A stretch of 64,000 nt of DNA, taken from positions 1 through 64,000 of the forward strand of contig JACKBA010000011.1 of assembly GCA_020634815.1 (NCBI GenBank), given 5' to 3'. Under the pieces are notes generated by a model, which did not search any database, had not been told where the DNA came from, and saw only the letters and a list, made by a program, of their open reading frames with translations. Positions 31,477 to 39,854 of the stretch are shown here, piece after piece; the stretch's first letter is position 1, and each line of letters opens with the position of its first letter. This DNA comes from Caldilineaceae bacterium (GTDB taxonomy: Bacteria > Chloroflexota > Anaerolineae > Caldilineales > Caldilineaceae). The position numbers were made by a program, and so were the translations under genes.

Positions 31477-32274
31477 ATGCGTATGACACGAACGAACACT
31501 GCACCTGTTTCAAATTCTGCCGGGGACATCGGCAAGCATGACCCGCTGGTCTGCACCGTCCTGCCCACCTACAACGAGCGCGACAACATCGGCCCGCTGA
31601 TCGAGGGCGTGCTGGCCAGCGCGATCACGCCGCACGTGGTGCTGGTGGTGGACGACAACTCGCCCGACGGCACGGGCGACATCGTGCGGCAACTGGTGGC
31701 CGAGTACAACGGCGACGGCGTGCTGCGCGTGGCGCTCTACGCGCACGGGGCAGAAAGGGCTCACCTCGGCGATCCAGGCCGGCATCGACCTGGCCGTGAC
31801 GACGCTGGGCGCCGACATCGTGACGTGGATGGACTGCGACCTCTCCATGCCGCCCGCAGACATCCCGCACCTGGTGCGCGCCATCACGGAGGGCGGCGCC
31901 GATATGGCCGTCGGCTCGCGGTGGATTCCCGGCGGGGAAGACGTCGCGCACGGCCTGATGGCGCGCACGCTCAGCCGCATCATCAACGGGCTGGCGGTGG
32001 CGCTCGTCGGCAGCGACGTGCACGACTATACCAGCGGCTTCATCGCCGGCCGCGCGGCCGTCTTTCGCACGATCCGGCTGCGCGGCGATTACGGTGAGTA
32101 CTGCATCGACCTGCTGGGACGGGCGGTGCGCGCCGGCTTTACGGTGACCGAGGTGCCCTATATCTGCGTGCGCGCACCGCCGGCGAAAGCAAGACCGGCG
32201 CCAACCTGCTCGATTACCTGGTCAAGGGGCGCAAGTACGTGGCGACGATCGGCGCGCTGGCGTTGGAGAAGTGA
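31477..32274 (+). pseudogene. Polyprenol-phosphate mannosyltransferase (DPM1-like), two frameshifts
   Basis: The N-terminal frame reads VCTVLPTYNERDNIGPLI and VVLVVDDNSPDGTGDIV, the GT-A start of a dolichol-phosphate-mannose synthase. At about 31740 the frame breaks in a GC-repeat tract. The next frame continues RTGQKGLTSAIQAG and TWMDCDLSMPPADIPHLV with the DxD-like DCD, then YTSGFIAGRAAVF. A second single-base break near 32170 is followed by AGESKTGANLLDYLVKGRKY and a stop at 32274. Restoring both frames gives a complete family-length protein of about 265 residues. The breaks may be real or assembly errors in GC-rich short repeats. Confidence 0.85.
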
Positions 32275-32431
32275 GCGCGCCGCCAATTCCGGCGCAGTGA
32301 CGGGGTCGGGTAGAATCGGATTGGCCGAGCGACCGGCGGAGTGTCCGCCACACGTGGCTCGGATTTGTGCCAACAAGGTCCCGGCGGTGCGTGGGCATGG
32401 CCGGGCGGTGAGTCGATAGGAAGAACCTGCA

Positions 32432-33664
32432 ATGCTGCAACCTGCTGAACTTTCCCTGGAAGAAATGGGCGACCTGGCGGAAGTCATCCCGGCCGCCGAT
32501 CCTGAAGTGAAACTGACCTACCGGCCGATTCCCCAATTTGGCCAGGCGCCGCGGCGCTCGATCATCCCCGTATGCGAGCCGACGCTGGGCGGCAACGAGA
32601 TGAAGTACGTCCAACAGGCCATCGAGACGAACTGGATCTCGTCGGCCGGCCGTTTCATCCGCGACTTCGAGGCGCGCTTTGCCGAGATCTGCGGCGTGAA
32701 GTACGGCATCGCCTGCGCCAACGGCACGGTCGCCATGCACCTGGCCATGGCTACGCTGGGCCTGGAGCCGGGCGACGAGGTGATCATCCCCACCTTCACC
32801 ATGATCGCCACGGCCAATGCCGTCACCTACTGCGGCGCCAAACCGGTGCTCGTGGACATGGATCCCGGCTACTGGCAGATGGACCTCAACCACGTCGAGG
32901 CCAAGATCACGCCGCGCACGAAGGCCATCGTGCCGGTGCACATCTACGGCCACCCGACGGACATGGACCCGCTCATGGCGCTGGCCGAGAAGCACGGTCT
33001 CATGGTGATCGAGGATGCGGCGGAGGCACATGGCGCCGAGTACAAGGGACGGCGTACGGGCGGGCTGGGTCACGCGGCCGGCTTCAGCTTCTACGGCAAC
33101 AAGATCATCACCACGGGCGAGGGCGGCATGGTGACGACCAATGACCGTGAACTGGCGCAACTGGCCTGGAATCTGCGCGATCACGCCTTCAGCCACGAAC
33201 GCCACTTCTGGCACAAGTTCGTGGGTTTCAACTACCGCATGACCAACTTGCAGGCGGCGGTCGGCCTGGCGCAAGTTGAGCAACTCGACGGCTTCGTGGC
33301 GGCGCGGCGGCGCAATGCGGCAGAGTACAACTGCCGGCTGCACGGCATCCCCGGCATCCGCACGCCGGCAGAGGCGCCGTGGGCCAAGAATGTCTACTGG
33401 ATGTACGGCATCATGGTGGATGAGGCGGAGTACGGTATGAGCCGCGATGCGCTGCGCCGGGTGCTGGCCGACCACGGCATCGAGACGCGCACCTTCTTCA
33501 TTCCCATGCACTGCCAGCCGGTCTACTGGCAGCAGTTCAAGGGCGAGCGCTACCCGGTGGCCGAGGACCTCTGCAAGCGCGGCTTCTACCTGCCGTCAGC
33601 CTCGTCGCTGAGTATCGACGAGATTGAATATGTGACGGATGTGATCCGAAACGCGGCAAAATAG
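32432..33664 (+). CDS. DegT/DnrJ/EryC1/StrS aminotransferase (perosamine-synthase-like)
   Basis: This 410-residue PLP enzyme has GIACANGTVAMHLAMATLG, EVIIPTFTMIATANAV and VIEDAAEAHGAEYKG. The PLP lysine K224 is in YGNKIITTGEGGM. The usual SFHATK is here SFYGNK. It should aminate a nucleotide 4-keto-hexose for surface polysaccharide or glycoprotein sugars. The 46-residue N-terminal extension is not typical and could be a later start. The final codon and TAG stop fall in the AAAATAGAGATTGG word of the following repeat. Confidence 0.87.
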   Translation: MLQPAELSLEEMGDLAEVIPAADPEVKLTYRPIPQFGQAPRRSIIPVCEPTLGGNEMKYVQQAIETNWISSAGRFIRDFEARFAEICGVKYGIACANGTVAMHLAMATLGLEPGDEVIIPTFTMIATANAVTYCGAKPVLVDMDPGYWQMDLNHVEAKITPRTKAIVPVHIYGHPTDMDPLMALAEKHGLMVIEDAAEAHGAEYKGRRTGGLGHAAGFSFYGNKIITTGEGGMVTTNDRELAQLAWNLRDHAFSHERHFWHKFVGFNYRMTNLQAAVGLAQVEQLDGFVAARRRNAAEYNCRLHGIPGIRTPAEAPWAKNVYWMYGIMVDEAEYGMSRDALRRVLADHGIETRTFFIPMHCQPVYWQQFKGERYPVAEDLCKRGFYLPSASSLSIDEIEYVTDVIRNAAK

Positions 33665-33765
33665 AGATTGGAGATTGGAGATTGGAGATTGGCGCTTCGC
33701 TTGGCGAGATCCTTGCACTCTGCCAATCTCCAATCTCCCAATCTCCTACTCTCCAATCTCTCAAT
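33660..33765. repeat. GAGATTGG-family hairpin bridging two convergent stop codons
   Basis: The left arm TAGAGATTGGAGATTGGAG (starting in the aminotransferase TAG) and the right arm CCAATCTCCAATCTCC repeats, ending in the nitroreductase TGA on the minus strand, pair around about 25 unique bases. Both convergent genes therefore end inside the two arms of one hairpin. Confidence 0.88.
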
Positions 33766-34396
33766 CCCCCTCCGCCACCACTGCCGCCGTCTGTCCCCAA
33801 CTCTCCTCGAAAACGAACTCCGCAAGCGGCCGGCGCGTGCGCGGCGTTATCTCGCGTTCGCGGTAGGGCTCTGCCAGCATCTGAGGCTCGCCCAGATAGC
33901 CGATCGCCAGCATGGTGACCGGGTCGAAGCCTTCCGGGATGGCGAAGAGTTCGCGTGCCTTGTCCGGGGAGAAGCCGCCCATTTGATGCACGTAGAGATC
34001 CAGGGCCGTCGCCTGGAAGGTGAGGTTGGCGACGGCGAGTCCGACGTCGTGGAAAGCATGCGTGTGCGGGCGGCCGCTGCTAGTTGTCGTTGTGGCTACA
34101 GTCAAGACGAGCACCGGCGCCTGTCGCGCCCACGGCAGGTTGCCCTCCTTGAGGGCCTCAACCAGTTTGCCATGCGTGGCCGACTGCCCGCGCACGCCGA
34201 CGATGAAGTGCCACGGTTGGCCATTGCCGCCGGAGGGCGCCCAGCGCGCCGCCTCGAGCACCGACAGCAGTTTCTCGGGTTCGACCGGCTGCTTCGCAAA
34301 GGCGCGCGGGCTCCAGCGATGTTGGATCAGCGGATGGATGGGATGTTCGGCGGTCGCGATCTTGACTTCCGCCGGCGTGGTGATGGCATCAAGCAT
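33761..34396 (-). CDS. Nitroreductase-family flavoprotein
   Basis: This 211-residue protein has an FMN-binding RWSPRAF motif, AARWAPSGGNGQPWHFIV, FHDVGLAVANLTFQATALDL and AIGYLGEPQ. It is a typical dimeric NAD(P)H-dependent FMN oxidoreductase acting on nitro, quinone or related compounds. The C-terminal residues EGD-stop come from the adjacent repeat. It is monocistronic, convergent with the aminotransferase and downstream of the 34.5-39.7 kb operon in the same orientation. Confidence 0.88.
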   Translation of the reverse strand: MLDAITTPAEVKIATAEHPIHPLIQHRWSPRAFAKQPVEPEKLLSVLEAARWAPSGGNGQPWHFIVGVRGQSATHGKLVEALKEGNLPWARQAPVLVLTVATTTTSSGRPHTHAFHDVGLAVANLTFQATALDLYVHQMGGFSPDKARELFAIPEGFDPVTMLAIGYLGEPQMLAEPYREREITPRTRRPLAEFVFEESWGQTAAVVAEGD

Positions 34397-34538
34397 GTTC
34401 TTCGACTCCTCAATGGTGCGCTGCGCGTGCAGCCTGGAAGACTGTTCAATTGTTTCGATATTGAATTATCTTTGCGGCCGGGTCTGTACGATTGCCATCA
34501 TTCAAGGCTCGGTGGTAGAGGAGCCAGTGCTACCGCTC

Positions 34539-34955
34539 TCAGCGCGGGCGGTCGGCCTTGCGATAGACAAACTTGAGCGCCGACCATGTCGCGTCGACAG
34601 CAGCGACCTTGACATCCACCAGGCCGTGGGCCAGCCCGATGGCGCGAATCACGTTCTCGTCGAGATCGGTGGCAACCTTCGACGCACGTTTCGGCCAACT
34701 GATCCACAGCATGCCATCGGGCGCCAGCGCAGCCTTCAGCGCGGCAAAGTCTGCCTGGAGTTGTGCGTGCTGCGTTGTGAAATAGTGGAGAAACGGGGCG
34801 CCGGCGACAGCGTCCAGGCTGTGCACGACGGTAACGCCGTCAGGCACGGGCGCGAGCAAGGCGTCGAGGGCATCCGGCGCGCCGAGCAGGACGACCGGCA
34901 TGCCCGGCTTGATGCCGAGCTTGGCAGCCAGTGGTTTCCCGGAGTAACCGGCCAT
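34539..34955 (-). CDS. DUF3052-like protein
   Basis: This 138-residue protein starts MAGYSGKPLAAKLGIKPGMPVVLLGAPDALD and contains ALAPDGMLWISWPKRASKVATDLDENVIR, the pattern of DUF3052. The fold is Rossmann-like and the function is unknown. It is the last gene of the compact minus-strand operon, five bases after the ATPase-like gene. Confidence 0.75.
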   Translation of the reverse strand: MAGYSGKPLAAKLGIKPGMPVVLLGAPDALDALLAPVPDGVTVVHSLDAVAGAPFLHYFTTQHAQLQADFAALKAALAPDGMLWISWPKRASKVATDLDENVIRAIGLAHGLVDVKVAAVDATWSALKFVYRKADRPR

Positions 34956-34959
34956 AGGG

Positions 34960-36138
34960 CTACTGCCCGCTCAGGCGCAAGAGTTCCGTGCGCATGACTT
35001 GCAACATGGCCTGCGGCGCAATCTGCCCAACGGCGCTGACGAAGGGCGCCATGGCGCTGCGGTCCCACCAGTAGAGGTCGGGGCGCGGCCAGAGGGCATC
35101 GGGCCACTCGCCGCTCACCAGTTGCAAGGCGGGCCAGCCCTCCAACTCATCAGGCCGTGTCTGCGGCTCGACATAGCGCAGGTTGAGGCCGAACTGGCTG
35201 CGTCCGGCCCACACGTGGAGCCACCACGCCGGCGCGCAGTAGAGCGCGTGCAAATCCGCCAGCCCGTGAATCTCCATCCACGCCTGCACCAGTTGAGCGA
35301 AGGATGCTTCCTGGCTGACGATATGGCCGGGTGAGGTCACCCAGCGGCTGAGTTCGCGGAAGCCGGCTGCACGCCGGCTGAGCCGCCAGTAGTGGAAGTT
35401 GCATGCCTGGGCCAGGGCCGCCTTGTGCACGAGGCCGGGCGCCGGCTGCACGTTGGCCACGGCTTCCACGCTGCCGCCGCCCGCCGCCTGCACGGCTTCG
35501 GCGACGTGGGGCGCTGCCCAGCGGTTGCCGGCGTAGATCACGGCTGGACGCTGCGCCGGTGCCAGCCGCGCCAGCACCTGCCCGGTGAGCCGGCCCAGTT
35601 CCACGAGCGCCTGATGGGTCGCCGGCTCCGGGTCGTCGAAACCGCCGACGATGACCACGAGGTCGGGCACGGTGACCGTCATCGTGTCGGAGAGGCTGGT
35701 GGCGTTGACATCGGCGGCCAGCACGGTGTAGCCGATGATGTGGGCCGGGCAGCCGGTCAGCGCATCGCGGGCGGCGTCCATGCTCTGCGTCAGCGACAGG
35801 CCGGCGATCCAGACACGCACGTGCGGTCGCGGGCTGGCCGCCACGGTGACATGCTCGAGCGGCGGCTGACGTACGATGTCGTCGCTCTCAATCAGCGGCG
35901 TGAGCGTGCTCTCGTCCGTCAGCGTGCGGTCGATGCCTTCCCCCAGCCGGCGGCAGAGGTCGATGCCGGTCGTCGTCAGGCTGCTCTCGCTGCGTCGCGG
36001 CAAGGCCTGCCAGGCAGCAAGCCGATAGGCGCCGCCCACCGGCTCCAGCAGGCAGGCGCGCATGTTGTTCAATTCGACGCCGATTGCCAGGATCGAACCG
36101 GCGGCGCCCTGCCCGGTACCGGCAGAAAGGGTATCCAT
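34960..36138 (-). CDS. Actin-fold, glutamate-mutase-MutL-like protein
   Basis: This 392-residue protein resembles proteins annotated as glutamate mutase L. The N-terminal ILAIGVELNNMRACLLEPV matches an actin/ASKHA phosphate-1-like strand. The middle has VPDLVVIVGGFDDPEP and VIYAGNRWAAPHVAEAV, with a helical C-terminal half. There is no glutamate mutase (GlmES) gene nearby, so the name would be misleading. It sits in an operon with zinc-ribbon and polytopic membrane proteins. No transmembrane segment is visible. The assignment is by pattern only. Confidence 0.5.
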   Translation of the reverse strand: MDTLSAGTGQGAAGSILAIGVELNNMRACLLEPVGGAYRLAAWQALPRRSESSLTTTGIDLCRRLGEGIDRTLTDESTLTPLIESDDIVRQPPLEHVTVAASPRPHVRVWIAGLSLTQSMDAARDALTGCPAHIIGYTVLAADVNATSLSDTMTVTVPDLVVIVGGFDDPEPATHQALVELGRLTGQVLARLAPAQRPAVIYAGNRWAAPHVAEAVQAAGGGSVEAVANVQPAPGLVHKAALAQACNFHYWRLSRRAAGFRELSRWVTSPGHIVSQEASFAQLVQAWMEIHGLADLHALYCAPAWWLHVWAGRSQFGLNLRYVEPQTRPDELEGWPALQLVSGEWPDALWPRPDLYWWDRSAMAPFVSAVGQIAPQAMLQVMRTELLRLSGQ

Positions 36139-36142
36139 CGCG

Positions 36143-36922
36143 TCAGAATCCGGTCATGCTACGCCACCAGGCGGCAAGGCTCTCGCCCACACCGGTGGCT
36201 TGAAAGGTCGAGCTCAAGTAGTGCAGCTCGGCGATGAAGAGGCTGAGGCGCGACGCAATCAGCCGCGCAAAGATGGCGCCGGCGGCCAGCCACACGGCGC
36301 GCTGGCCCAGCCAGATCCAGCCGCGCATGATGCGCTGCACCCACGCCGGCTGCCCGCCCAGGTGGCGGTCGGCATCCACGACAAAGAAGACCAGCCCCGC
36401 CGTCGTCAAGAGCAGCGTCAGCGCGCCCGTCAGGAAGACCTCGGCCGGTGCACCCCACGGCAGACCGGTGCGCGCCGCTTGCATGAACTGGGGCGCCAGC
36501 GTGCCTTGCAGCGCACCGACGATCGCAACGGCCACCGCCATCGCTACGAGGAGGAGCACCGGAGCGGCGCCGATGCTACGCAGCCAGCGCCGCCAGCCCC
36601 TGGCCGGAGGGCCGCGCCGCCCCTGCGTGAAGATGCGATCCAGCCCGGCAACCAGCATGACCGCGGCCAGCCCCACCGGCACCCAATGCCATGGATTGCC
36701 CGCCGGGTCCGCACGCAATGCGCCAACCAATTCCATGCCAAGCACGCTCTGCCAGACCACGGCCACGGCATAGCCCAGCACCGCGCCGACCAGCACATAC
36801 TGTGCCAGCCGTGCCAGCAGGTGATCGCCGAGAATGGCGCTAAAGACGAGCAGCGAGAAGATGAGCCCGACCCACAGCCCGGCCGCATCCAGCCACTCGG
36901 CCTGAAAGACGCTATCCATCAT
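36143..36922 (-). CDS. Polytopic membrane protein of the MutL-like operon
   Basis: This 259-residue protein has about six to seven transmembrane segments (LWVGLIFSLLVFSAIL, YVLVGAVLGYAVAVVWQ, HWVPVGLAAVMLVAG, APVLLLVAMAVAVAIVGAL, LTGALTLLLTTAGLVFF). It starts inside the last codons of the zinc-ribbon gene (11-bp overlap) and stops four bases before the ATPase-like start. The family is not recognised. Confidence 0.7.
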   Translation of the reverse strand: MMDSVFQAEWLDAAGLWVGLIFSLLVFSAILGDHLLARLAQYVLVGAVLGYAVAVVWQSVLGMELVGALRADPAGNPWHWVPVGLAAVMLVAGLDRIFTQGRRGPPARGWRRWLRSIGAAPVLLLVAMAVAVAIVGALQGTLAPQFMQAARTGLPWGAPAEVFLTGALTLLLTTAGLVFFVVDADRHLGGQPAWVQRIMRGWIWLGQRAVWLAAGAIFARLIASRLSLFIAELHYLSSTFQATGVGESLAAWWRSMTGF

Positions 36923-38216
36923 GGCGCCTCCCAAAGAGCAGCGCGGCGAGGTTGCCGAGCGCGATAATGGCCAGGATCGCCAGGATGCCGTAATTCTGGC
37001 CGGCCACCTGTTGGCGCATTGCCTGCACGTAACCGGGCTCCGGCGCATCGGCCATCAGCTCGGCATAGTGATAGCCGCCGTCGAAGCCGCTGACCAGGCC
37101 GGCGAGCTGACCGCTGTCGAGATAGGGGCGCAGCATGGGGTCGGCGGCCGCGGCAGTAACCGCCACGACCGGCGCCTGGTTGACCGGCGCCACCTGTTCC
37201 AGCCAGTATTGCACGTCCTCGGCGCGGGCTGCAATGACCACCGCCAGGTCGGCATTGTCCTGGCCCAGCAGCGGCAGAATCGTGACGCCACCCGGCAAAA
37301 AGCGCACATTCATGGCACCCTGCCGGCCCACGCCGGCGAGGTCGGGCAGGCGCTGGTCGAGCAGGTGGTCGACGATACGCTGCGCCGTGGCGGGCGCGTT
37401 GGGCAGCAGGGCGACGGCATCGAGCGTCACCGCTCGTTGCAGCAGGTGGCGCGTCACCGGCGTGCTGAGCAGGTCCATCTCGCCGGCCGTGGCCGGGTCG
37501 TAGGCCCAGAAGATCTGTACACGTGCCCCGGCCGGCAGCCGGTCAATGGCGCGATAGGCGGCGTCGACGCCGTCCCACAGGTGCGGGTCGCCGGTGAGCG
37601 AACCGCGGCCGAGCCACAGCGGCAGCACGACCGCCAGGCCGACGATCAGGAAGATCCACGGCTGCCACAGAGCGGGCCGGCGCGGCTGCGGGCGGGCAGG
37701 CACCGAGGCCAGCACCGGCTCGTCGGCCAGCAGGGCGCGCACGCGGCGCATCTGCTCGTTGTCGAGTGCCGCGCCGGCGGGGGGCAGACCCGCGGATTGG
37801 CCGGCCTCTTCGTGCGGAATGGCCGCCACGCGGATCGGCTCCAGCAACCCCTGCACGCCGCCGACCAGGCGGGCGGCCGGCGCAGGTAGCGGCGGCATAT
37901 CGTCGAGGAGCGCGTAGTCCTCCTCCTCTTCCGGCTCGAAGGGCACATCGTCGGCGCCGGTGAAGCCCGGTTCCAGCCACGGCTGGTCGCTCTCGAAGGC
38001 AGCCGGCCCAGTCTCGGCAGAACCCGTCTGGGCGGAAGAGGCGGTCTGCGCCGCGTCCGGTTGCCCGCCTGCTTCGGCCGGTGGCGGAGAGCCGGCCGCC
38101 GGCATGTCGACCGCCGGTTCGAGCGGCTCGGCGCGCAGGTCGGTGCCGCAACGGTTGCAGAAGTTGGAGCCGGCGCGGTTGGATGTGCCGCAGTGCGGAC
38201 AGCGTACGGAATCCAT
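36912..38216 (-). CDS. Zinc-ribbon membrane protein with extracytoplasmic substrate-binding-like domain
   Basis: This 434-residue protein starts MDSVRCPHCGTSNRAGSNFC with CPHC and CNRC knuckles (residues 6-25), a cytoplasmic zinc ribbon. A low-complexity acidic linker follows (about 30-165), then a membrane segment (PWIFLIVGLAVVLPLWLG). The domain of about 190 residues has a periplasmic substrate-binding-like alternation, and a C-terminal membrane segment follows (GILAILAIIALGNLAALLFG). The topology suggests it links cytoplasmic and extracytoplasmic signals. The family is not recognised. Confidence 0.65.
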   Translation of the reverse strand: MDSVRCPHCGTSNRAGSNFCNRCGTDLRAEPLEPAVDMPAAGSPPPAEAGGQPDAAQTASSAQTGSAETGPAAFESDQPWLEPGFTGADDVPFEPEEEEDYALLDDMPPLPAPAARLVGGVQGLLEPIRVAAIPHEEAGQSAGLPPAGAALDNEQMRRVRALLADEPVLASVPARPQPRRPALWQPWIFLIVGLAVVLPLWLGRGSLTGDPHLWDGVDAAYRAIDRLPAGARVQIFWAYDPATAGEMDLLSTPVTRHLLQRAVTLDAVALLPNAPATAQRIVDHLLDQRLPDLAGVGRQGAMNVRFLPGGVTILPLLGQDNADLAVVIAARAEDVQYWLEQVAPVNQAPVVAVTAAAADPMLRPYLDSGQLAGLVSGFDGGYHYAELMADAPEPGYVQAMRQQVAGQNYGILAILAIIALGNLAALLFGRRHDG

Positions 38217-38218
38217 GG

Positions 38219-38845
38219 TTACACCCGCCCGACCAGCATGCGCAGCCCGACGACGAGCATGGCCAGACCCCCGCCGAGCAGCAGGCCGCGCAACGCCGCC
38301 ATGCCCGGCACGTCGAGCCACCACTGCGCCAGGTCGCTCAGCCACGGCGGCAGCCACGGGCCGGCAATGGGCATCTGCACGATGAGGATCAGCAGGGCGC
38401 CGGCCAGCATCCAGGCGCCGCCGGGCCGCCCGACACGCAGGTACTGAAATGCGGCGGCTGCCATGAAGAAGATCAGCATGGCGAAAAGCGCCGCCTGGCC
38501 CGGCGCAATGAGGTTGGCAAAGAACCAGCCCAGCAGCGGGCTGGCCGGCCCGGCCGGGTTGAGCAGCCCGCCGGCAGCCACGGCCAGCAGAACCGCCACC
38601 AGGATCAGGCTGAGCCCCCAGTCGCGCTGGCCGAGCGCAATTCGCCGCACGTGCAGCCAGAGGACGTTGATCACGCCGAGAAAGAAGGCGGCCGCGGCCA
38701 GCAGGAGGATCCACTCATAGCCGGTCGTCGTGATTGTGGTGAGCTCCGGAAAGGCGCGCAGGCGCCCGGCAGCGACAAAGACGAGCGCCGCCACCAGCAG
38801 AACGCCGAAGAACCAGTTGGGTCGCAACGAGGGGGAAGAACGCAT
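38219..38845 (-). CDS. Membrane protein of the MutL-like operon
   Basis: This 208-residue protein has about six transmembrane segments (WFFGVLLVAALVFVAAG, EWILLLAAAAFFLGVINVL, LSLILVAVLLAVAAGGLL, ALFAMLIFFMAAAAFQYL, GAWMLAGALLILIVQMPI). It lies two bases before the zinc-ribbon gene start, so co-transcription is near certain. No family is recognised. Confidence 0.65.
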   Translation of the reverse strand: MRSSPSLRPNWFFGVLLVAALVFVAAGRLRAFPELTTITTTGYEWILLLAAAAFFLGVINVLWLHVRRIALGQRDWGLSLILVAVLLAVAAGGLLNPAGPASPLLGWFFANLIAPGQAALFAMLIFFMAAAAFQYLRVGRPGGAWMLAGALLILIVQMPIAGPWLPPWLSDLAQWWLDVPGMAALRGLLLGGGLAMLVVGLRMLVGRV

Positions 38846-38887
38846 TATCTCATATCCCGCATTCGCTCCAGGAGGGAGGGCTTCCCC

Positions 38888-39430
38888 TCAGGCCAGCACG
38901 GCGATGAGCAGCAAGGCCACCGCCAGCACGACGCCCGCCCAGGCCAGCCAGCCGTCACGGCCGCCACTGCCCCCAGCCACACTGAGCGGCAGCGCCTCCC
39001 ACGGGGCCGGCGCACCGGGCAGGGCATCGGGCACGACTGCCCCTTGCGCCCACGGCGGCACGTCGGCGGGGCGACGACGAAAGGCCGAGCGCCGCGTGTC
39101 CCATAGTGTCTGGCCGGCCATGTGCGTGGCAACGTCCGGGGCGGTGTACGCTGTGATGATGGCCGGCGAACGGACCGGGGTGTCGTCGGGCCGGACGTGG
39201 TGGAGCGCAGCCAACCACGCGCCGCTCATGCCGCCCGCAGTGACCACCGGCGCCGTCAGGTCGCGGCGTCCCGCGTCCATGCGCCAGAGCGCCAGCACGC
39301 CGTTCATGCCTTCCAGCCCGCCGGTGCTCGCGCCGACGTCGAAGAGCGGCGACTCGCCAGTCTCGAGGCTGAGGTCGAGTTCCTGCTGCCAGGCTTCATC
39401 GATTGCACGCGGGCTACGGCCGCTGTTCAT
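38888..39430 (-). CDS. Single-pass membrane protein of the MutL-like operon
   Basis: This 180-residue protein is largely soluble (MNSGRSPRAIDEAWQQELDL onward, Gly/Ala/Pro-rich). It has a C-terminal membrane segment (WLAWAGVVLAVALLLIAVLA), so it is a tail-anchored or type II arrangement. It follows the 85-residue gene. The function is unknown. Confidence 0.6.
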   Translation of the reverse strand: MNSGRSPRAIDEAWQQELDLSLETGESPLFDVGASTGGLEGMNGVLALWRMDAGRRDLTAPVVTAGGMSGAWLAALHHVRPDDTPVRSPAIITAYTAPDVATHMAGQTLWDTRRSAFRRRPADVPPWAQGAVVPDALPGAPAPWEALPLSVAGGSGGRDGWLAWAGVVLAVALLLIAVLA

Positions 39431-39443
39431 CAGGCAAGATCCT

Positions 39444-39701
39444 TTACTGTTCGGCTTCCGCCAACGCGTCATGCAGCACGACGGGACCGTCCGGGTGGCT
39501 CAACAGATCTGCCCAGTCGTCGAGCGTGCTGCTGCCGAGCAGGCCGGCCAGCGGTGCGGTCAGCGCCAGTCCTTGCCCGGCAAAGAAGAGCAGCGGGCGA
39601 TGGCCGGACAGGAAGAGCAGCACCGACGCGATCATCCGGCGCTGCGCCAGCGTCTCGATTGTGCGCCGCATGGCCGGCGTCAGTTCAGCACTCATTGGCA
39701 T
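39444..39701 (-). CDS. Small hypothetical protein, first gene of the MutL-like operon
   Basis: This 85-residue protein (MPMSAELTPAMRRTIETLAQ) has one moderately hydrophobic middle segment (MIASVLLFLSGHRPLLFFAG). Two adjacent ATGs (39701 and 39695) are possible. It begins the tightly packed series running to 34539. The function is unknown. Confidence 0.55.
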   Translation of the reverse strand: MPMSAELTPAMRRTIETLAQRRMIASVLLFLSGHRPLLFFAGQGLALTAPLAGLLGSSTLDDWADLLSHPDGPVVLHDALAEAEQ

Positions 39702-39792
39702 TCGCTGTCGGCTCGCTCACTCTTGCGCCCATTATAGTGTTACGGCGCGAAAAGCCGAAACATGACGCGATCGTCGGGGCGTGCAGCGCAAT

Positions 39793-39825
39793 AGAACCCG
39801 AGTTTCTCCAAGAAGCTCGGGTTCT
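39793..39825 (-). terminator. Hairpin terminator-like structure after the YitT gene
   Basis: AGAACCCGAG (39793-39802) and CTCGGGTTCT (39816-39825) are perfect 10-bp arms, and the intervening bases extend the stem. It lies 30 bases after the YitT stop and upstream of the 39701 gene. No long U-run follows. Confidence 0.65.
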
Positions 39826-39854
39826 GGCCAGAGGCTGATTTCCATCACTGCGCA

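Noticed and set aside
33660..33765. GAGATTGG units looked like a CRISPR repeat array
   Set aside because: Units are 8-16 bp, degenerate and palindromically arranged with no spacers of uniform length and no cas genes.
34960..36138. Naming this gene glutamate mutase component MutL/GlmL
   Set aside because: No GlmE/GlmS partner is encoded nearby and the match is pattern-level only, so a neutral name was kept.
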